13,724 bases of DNA. Origin: Granulicella sp. UBA5172. Its GTDB lineage: Bacteria; Acidobacteriota; Terriglobia; Terriglobales; Acidobacteriaceae. Shown here piece after piece: positions 7,722 through 13,724 of the stretch. The DNA lies in assembly GCA_002413385.1 (NCBI GenBank), contig DHWW01000173.1:14428-28151 (forward strand). Reading direction: 5' to 3'. A program made the position numbers and the translations under genes. The notes below the pieces were generated by a model that saw only the letters and a list, made by a program, of their open reading frames with translations, had not been told where the DNA came from and ran no database searches. Each line of letters begins with the position of its first letter. The first letter of the stretch is position 1.

Positions 7722-9160
7722 TAGAGCGCCTCCTGAACAACAACTTCGGCATCTGCTCCGCCGGGACGTATCTTCGTTTGCGGCAACATCATCCGTATCT
7801 CAGACATCGGAATCATCGGCGCCAGACGAGCAAACAGAAGGAACAGGCAGGTAAACAATCCCCAGGTTCCGATAAACAACATATAGTCCCACTTGGTCGC
7901 GCGGAAAGTGCCCCAGCTCGACGGCAGGTAGTCGCGATACAGCGTCGTCACGACAATCACGAACCGCTCAAACCACATGCCGATGTTCACCACGAACGAC
8001 AGGAAGAACAGGTAGCCAACATTCACGCGCAGCTTTCGGCTCCACAACGTTGTCAGCGGAATCGCAAGATTCGTCAGGATCAGGACCCAGTATGCCCAGC
8101 CCATTGGCCCGAACATGCGGTTCCACATCATGAAGAACTCCCAGTGGCTGGCCGAGTACCAGCTCATGAAAATCTCCATGCCGTACCCATAAGCCACAAT
8201 CGAGCCCGTTGCCAACATCACCTTCGCCATGTTGTCCAGATGTCGCAGCGTCACCAGGTCTTCCAGGTGATAGAACTTGCGGATCGGAATCGCCAGCGTC
8301 AGCACCATCGCAAAGCCTGAGTACACCGCGCCAGCAACGAAGTACGGCGGAAAGATCGTCGTATGCCAGCCAGCCATTGCGGCCACTGCGAAGTCGAAGC
8401 TGATCGTCGTATGCACCGACAACACCAGCGGCGTCGAAAGCCCGGCCAGCAGCAGCGAAGCCGACTCATACCGAATCCAGTGGCGCGTCGACCCTCTCCA
8501 GCCCAGCGAGAGAATGCCGTACACATACTTCGCCAGCGGCAGCTTCGCGCGATCGCGCAGTGTCCCGAAATCCGGAATCATCCCGATATACCAGAACACC
8601 ACCGAGATCGTCGCGTACGTCGAAACCGCGAACACGTCCCACGCCAGCGGACTGCGGAACTGTGGCCACACGTTCATCGAGTTCGGATACGGCAGCAGCC
8701 AATACCCCAGCCACGGACGCCCGATGTGCAGCAGCGGGAACATGCCCGCGCACACCACGGCGAAGATCGTCATCGCCTCGGCGAACCGGTTGATCGAGTT
8801 GCGCCAGGTCTGCTTGAACAGCAGCAGAATCGCGGAGATCAGCGTGCCCGCATGGCCAATACCGATCCACCAGACGAAGTTGATGATGGCGAATCCCCAT
8901 GCTCCGGGAATGGTTACGCCCCAGATGCCTACGCCCTTCAGCACCAGCCACGTAACGGCAATCACGACACCCGTCGCGATCGTCGCCGCCAAAAAGAGGC
9001 CGCCGACCCACGCCCACGGCGTGTTGGCCGTTAGAACGATGCCCGCAATCTTCTGCGTCACGCTCTTGAAGGTGTGCCCCGGCGCGATGACCGCGTACTC
9101 GCCGGTGCGAGGATCAATCATCGGATCGACGATCTCCGGTATGGGTCCTTGGGTTGCCAT
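7721..9160 (-). CDS. actC: Alternative complex III subunit ActC (NrfD-like quinol-binding membrane subunit)
   Basis: NrfD/PsrC-family integral membrane subunit of ACIII, 479 aa with about ten hydrophobic spans. In ACIII structures this subunit holds the proposed quinol oxidation site next to the Fe-S domain of ActB. Conserved-looking features include a soluble N-terminus with DPRTGEYAVIAPGHTF, IGHAGTLISA with H103, and FPLLHIGRPW with H145, in the region where quinol-site and proton-path residues of the family lie. The start is taken as ATG 9160, one base after the actB stop (TAAcATG), with GGAG about 10 nt upstream; the in-frame TTG at 9169 is too close to that site. The stop overlaps actD. 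Assignment is firm from sequence and from the ActB neighbour. Confidence 0.96.
   Translation of the reverse strand: MATQGPIPEIVDPMIDPRTGEYAVIAPGHTFKSVTQKIAGIVLTANTPWAWVGGLFLAATIATGVVIAVTWLVLKGVGIWGVTIPGAWGFAIINFVWWIGIGHAGTLISAILLLFKQTWRNSINRFAEAMTIFAVVCAGMFPLLHIGRPWLGYWLLPYPNSMNVWPQFRSPLAWDVFAVSTYATISVVFWYIGMIPDFGTLRDRAKLPLAKYVYGILSLGWRGSTRHWIRYESASLLLAGLSTPLVLSVHTTISFDFAVAAMAGWHTTIFPPYFVAGAVYSGFAMVLTLAIPIRKFYHLEDLVTLRHLDNMAKVMLATGSIVAYGYGMEIFMSWYSASHWEFFMMWNRMFGPMGWAYWVLILTNLAIPLTTLWSRKLRVNVGYLFFLSFVVNIGMWFERFVIVVTTLYRDYLPSSWGTFRATKWDYMLFIGTWGLFTCLFLLFARLAPMIPMSEIRMMLPQTKIRPGGADAEVVVQEAL
7729..7734 (-). promoter_or_regulatory. Consensus ribosome-binding site of actD
   Basis: AGGAGG on the minus strand lies 7 nt before the actD ATG and within the last codons of actC. 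It is the strongest Shine-Dalgarno match seen in the cluster and supports the overlapping TAATG start. Confidence 0.7.
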
Positions 9161-9161
9161 G

Positions 9162-12340
<3,179 letters not shown>

Positions 12341-12344
<4 letters not shown>

Positions 12345-13240
12345 CGGTGGCACACCTCACAGCTAGCCAGCTCATTCGCTGTGCGGATGTGGTACTGCTG
12401 CGTCAGATAACGACCCAGATCGGCCTGATCGGTGAACTTCTGATAGCTCGCCGGCATCGCAACCATCGGAGCATCCGAAACCGTCAGTCCCTCACCCGCT
12501 CCCGGATGCGGCTGCAGATTCGTTCCCGACTGCGCATTGCTCATTCCAGCCGGCTTGTCCAACTGCGCCAACTCAGGATTAGAGTTCGTCGGATCGTTCG
12601 TTACGCAGGAAACCTGTTGCGCCGTCGGCCCTGTCTTGCCCGTCGTTGTGCACCACACCGGCTTGTCGGTTGAAGGTCCAGCCCACGCCATGTTGTAAAT
12701 CTCGGACGTTGGCCGCAGGTTCACGCCAGGGTTGCGATGGCAGTTCAAGCACCACTCCATCTGTAGCGTGTTCTGCGCATACATCAGCGGCATCTGGTCC
12801 ACGCGTCCATGACAGCTCGAGCATCCAATGCCCTTGTTCACATGAATCTCGTGATTGAAGTACACGTAGTCCGGCAGGTCATGCACCTTGATCCATTGGA
12901 TCGATTCGCCTGTCGCCCAGCTGTGCCGCACCGGCTCCAGCAACTGCGCGTTCGTCCAGATCTCCGAGTGACAGTTCATGCACGTCTTCGTCGGAGGAAT
13001 GCCCGCATACGAGCTCTTCTCCACCGACGTGTGGCAGTACTGGCATTGGAGCCCAAGGCCCTCAACGTGATGCTTGTGGCTGAACGGTACGGGCTGGTCT
13101 GGTCGCTGTCCCTGCCTGGTCACCCACGGTGACCGCTGCAATGAGTTCAGCGCCACGCCCAGCGCGATGACGATCAAGCCCGTCAGCACGAGGCTCGCGC
13201 GAGCCAGTGCGTTCGAACTGCGGTCAAATACTTGCGCCAT
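12341..13240 (-). CDS. actA: Alternative complex III subunit ActA (pentaheme cytochrome c)
   Basis: Membrane-anchored multiheme cytochrome c of ACIII, 299 aa. One N-terminal span (about 15-34) anchors a periplasmic domain with five CxxCH sites: C66-H70, C87-H91, C140-H144, C164-H168 and C294-H298, the last ending one residue before the stop. Extra histidines such as H55, H57, H58, H130 and H133 are likely axial ligands. Five hemes match characterised ActA. Between the fourth and fifth sites is a long heme-free stretch with two further cysteines, WC and SC, about 15 residues apart. ATG 13240 has AGGA 8 nt upstream. As first gene of the cluster, behind a 360-nt non-coding region with a candidate promoter, it probably begins the transcript. 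The hemes accept electrons from the Fe-S chain of ActB. Confidence 0.96.
12353..12358 (-). promoter_or_regulatory. Ribosome-binding site of actB inside the last heme motif of actA
   Basis: GAGGTG on the minus strand, 8 nt before the ATG at 12344. The same six bases encode Glu-Val of the C-terminal CEVCH heme site of ActA. It decides for ATG 12344 over GTG 12353, which lies on the site itself. Confidence 0.65.
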
Positions 13241-13406
13241 GAATGCTTTCCTGCTTCCTCTGCGTCAAAAACCACTGTGGAGGTTGACGATGTATGACTT
13301 TGCTGGCTTAGGACGGCAGCTTATGCATCGCCCCAGACACCGCGTCGGCAACCAATTATTTTCTGCAACCATCTATCATTTATTGAATGACCTTTGTGCG
13401 AAATCG

Positions 13407-13415
13407 AGTATAGCA
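13407..13415 (-). promoter_or_regulatory. Candidate extended -10 promoter of the act-cox cluster
   Basis: TGCTATACT on the minus strand is a TGn-extended -10 hexamer with one mismatch to TATAAT. No good -35 hexamer is found at 16-18 bp spacing; instead a Crp-type palindrome occupies the upstream position. The predicted transcription start is near 13400, giving a leader of about 160 nt to the actA ATG. Confidence 0.5.
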
Positions 13416-13431
13416 GTTGCGAAGGAAAACA

Positions 13432-13447
13432 TGTGACAGCGGTCACC
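13432..13447 (-). promoter_or_regulatory. Candidate Crp/Fnr-family operator
   Basis: On the minus strand GGTGA-N6-TCACA matches the Crp core TGTGA-N6-TCACA at nine of ten positions, with a perfect GTGAC/GTCAC inverted core. Its centre (13439.5) is about 40 bp upstream of the predicted start, close to the class II activator position of -41.5. The regulator is not identified; any Crp/Fnr-family protein could fit. Confidence 0.45.
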
Positions 13448-13471
13448 ATATGCTCATCGATACTCGGATTC

Positions 13472-13488
13472 TCGGTCGCTTATCGGTC
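13472..13488. repeat. Direct repeat TCGGTC, 11-bp period
   Basis: TCGGTC occurs at 13472-13477 and 13483-13488 on the plus strand, one helical turn apart, with a further TCGG at 13464-13467. It lies just upstream of the Crp-type site, so it could be a second regulator site; chance is equally possible. Confidence 0.3.
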
Positions 13489-13549
13489 AAACGTCGGGTC
13501 TGCCTTCAATTTCATTGCGTAAGTTCCCACGAAACATCCAAAGCCCCCC

Positions 13550-13583
13550 CTGGAAATTGCGTCCACATAAGTCCGAATTCCAG
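13550..13583. repeat. Imperfect inverted repeat downstream of the upstream gene
   Basis: CTGGAAATT (13550-13558) and AATTCCAG (13576-13583) pair over 8 bp with one bulged A and a 17-nt loop. It lies about 20 nt after the stop of the upstream gene but is followed by a run of seven G on the minus strand, not T, so it is not a standard terminator. Confidence 0.3.
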
Positions 13584-13600
13584 CAAGGATTTCTTCGGCG

Positions 13601-13724
13601 TTACTGCCGCGCAACGCCCCGCTCCACCCACGCCCCAAACTCTTCTTCCGTGATCTCACTCCCCGTCGCACGCAAGATCATCGCCGTCTCCTCGACCTCG
13701 GAACAAGTCAGTTGATGACCGTTG
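13601..13724 (-). CDS. 3' end of an unidentified upstream gene
   Basis: The last 40 codons of a minus-strand gene entering from the right edge, ending with TAA at 13603-13601. The translated tail ends SEITEEEFGAWVERGVARQ; it is acidic, and most codons carry G or C in the third position like the act genes, unlike the other frames here. The full protein is outside the window and the visible part matches no family I can name. It lies 360 nt upstream of actA, so it is probably not part of the respiratory transcript. Confidence 0.6.
   Translation of the reverse strand, partial: NGHQLTCSEVEETAMILRATGSEITEEEFGAWVERGVARQ

Larger units (their letters stand above)
13241..13600 (-). other. Intergenic region and leader upstream of actA
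   Basis: No convincing gene lies in these 360 bases. In transcription order they hold an imperfect inverted repeat, a direct repeat of TCGGTC, a Crp-type palindrome, an extended -10 element, and a leader of about 160 nt ending in AGGAAAGCATTC before the actA ATG. The stretch around 13340-13420 is visibly richer in A and T than the genes. No strong rho-independent terminator for the upstream gene was seen. Confidence 0.7.

Noticed and set aside
13260..13290. Possible hairpin plus T run (CCACAGTGGTTTTT on the minus strand) in the actA leader
   Set aside because: Only 3 bp can pair with a 3-nt loop, far too weak for a terminator or attenuator.
13300..13330. Six-codon leader reading frame (MHKLPS) in the actA leader
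   Set aside because: So short a frame is expected by chance and there is no properly spaced ribosome-binding site or regulatory codon run.
13480..13671. 63-codon minus-strand open frame upstream of actA
   Set aside because: Its first half is Arg/Gly-rich and antiparallel in quality to the coding-like frame ending at 13601; no ribosome-binding site stands out. Kept only as the frameshift possibility listed in findings.

Overview
The window carries one tightly packed respiratory gene cluster, read entirely on the minus strand, so the biological order runs from high to low coordinates. From 13240 down it encodes an alternative complex III (ACIII: ActA, ActB, ActC, ActD, ActE, ActF), then a small single-span membrane protein of unknown role, a Sco-type copper chaperone, and a caa3-type cytochrome c oxidase (CoxB with a fused cytochrome c domain, CoxA, and the first 167 codons of CoxC, which runs off the left edge). 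Gene content and order, moderate-to-high GC, and details such as the long Sco protein with a C-terminal membrane span and the extra gene between actF and sco suggest Acidobacteriota (Terriglobia/Acidobacteriaceae-like). That placement is recall-based inference, not a search result.

Layout: 13601-13724 holds the last 40 codons of an unidentified upstream minus-strand gene. 13241-13600 is non-coding. It contains a plausible extended -10 promoter with a near-consensus Crp-type palindrome centred about 40 bp upstream of the predicted start of transcription, followed by a leader of about 160 nt. 12341-13240 is actA (pentaheme cytochrome), 9162-12344 actB (Tat signal, molybdopterin-oxidoreductase-like fold plus four Fe-S cluster sites), 7721-9160 actC, 7179-7721 actD, 6322-7179 actE (monoheme lipoprotein), 4923-6266 actF, 4259-4912 the unknown membrane protein, 3228-4166 sco, 2167-3225 coxB, 494-2170 coxA, and <1-501 coxC.

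How it works together: ACIII oxidises membrane quinol, a role taken by the bc1 complex in other bacteria. It passes electrons through its Fe-S and heme c groups to the cytochrome c domain and CuA of CoxB, then to heme a and heme a3/CuB in CoxA, where O2 is reduced and protons are pumped. Sco probably loads the CuA centre. Most junctions are overlaps or gaps of 10 nt or less (ATGA, TAATG, TTGGATAG), with ribosome-binding sites embedded in the preceding gene, so translation is probably coupled and stoichiometry fixed. This is a known type of system. The less familiar parts are the conserved-looking protein between actF and sco, the candidate class II Crp/Fnr-type promoter, and several small subunit peculiarities.
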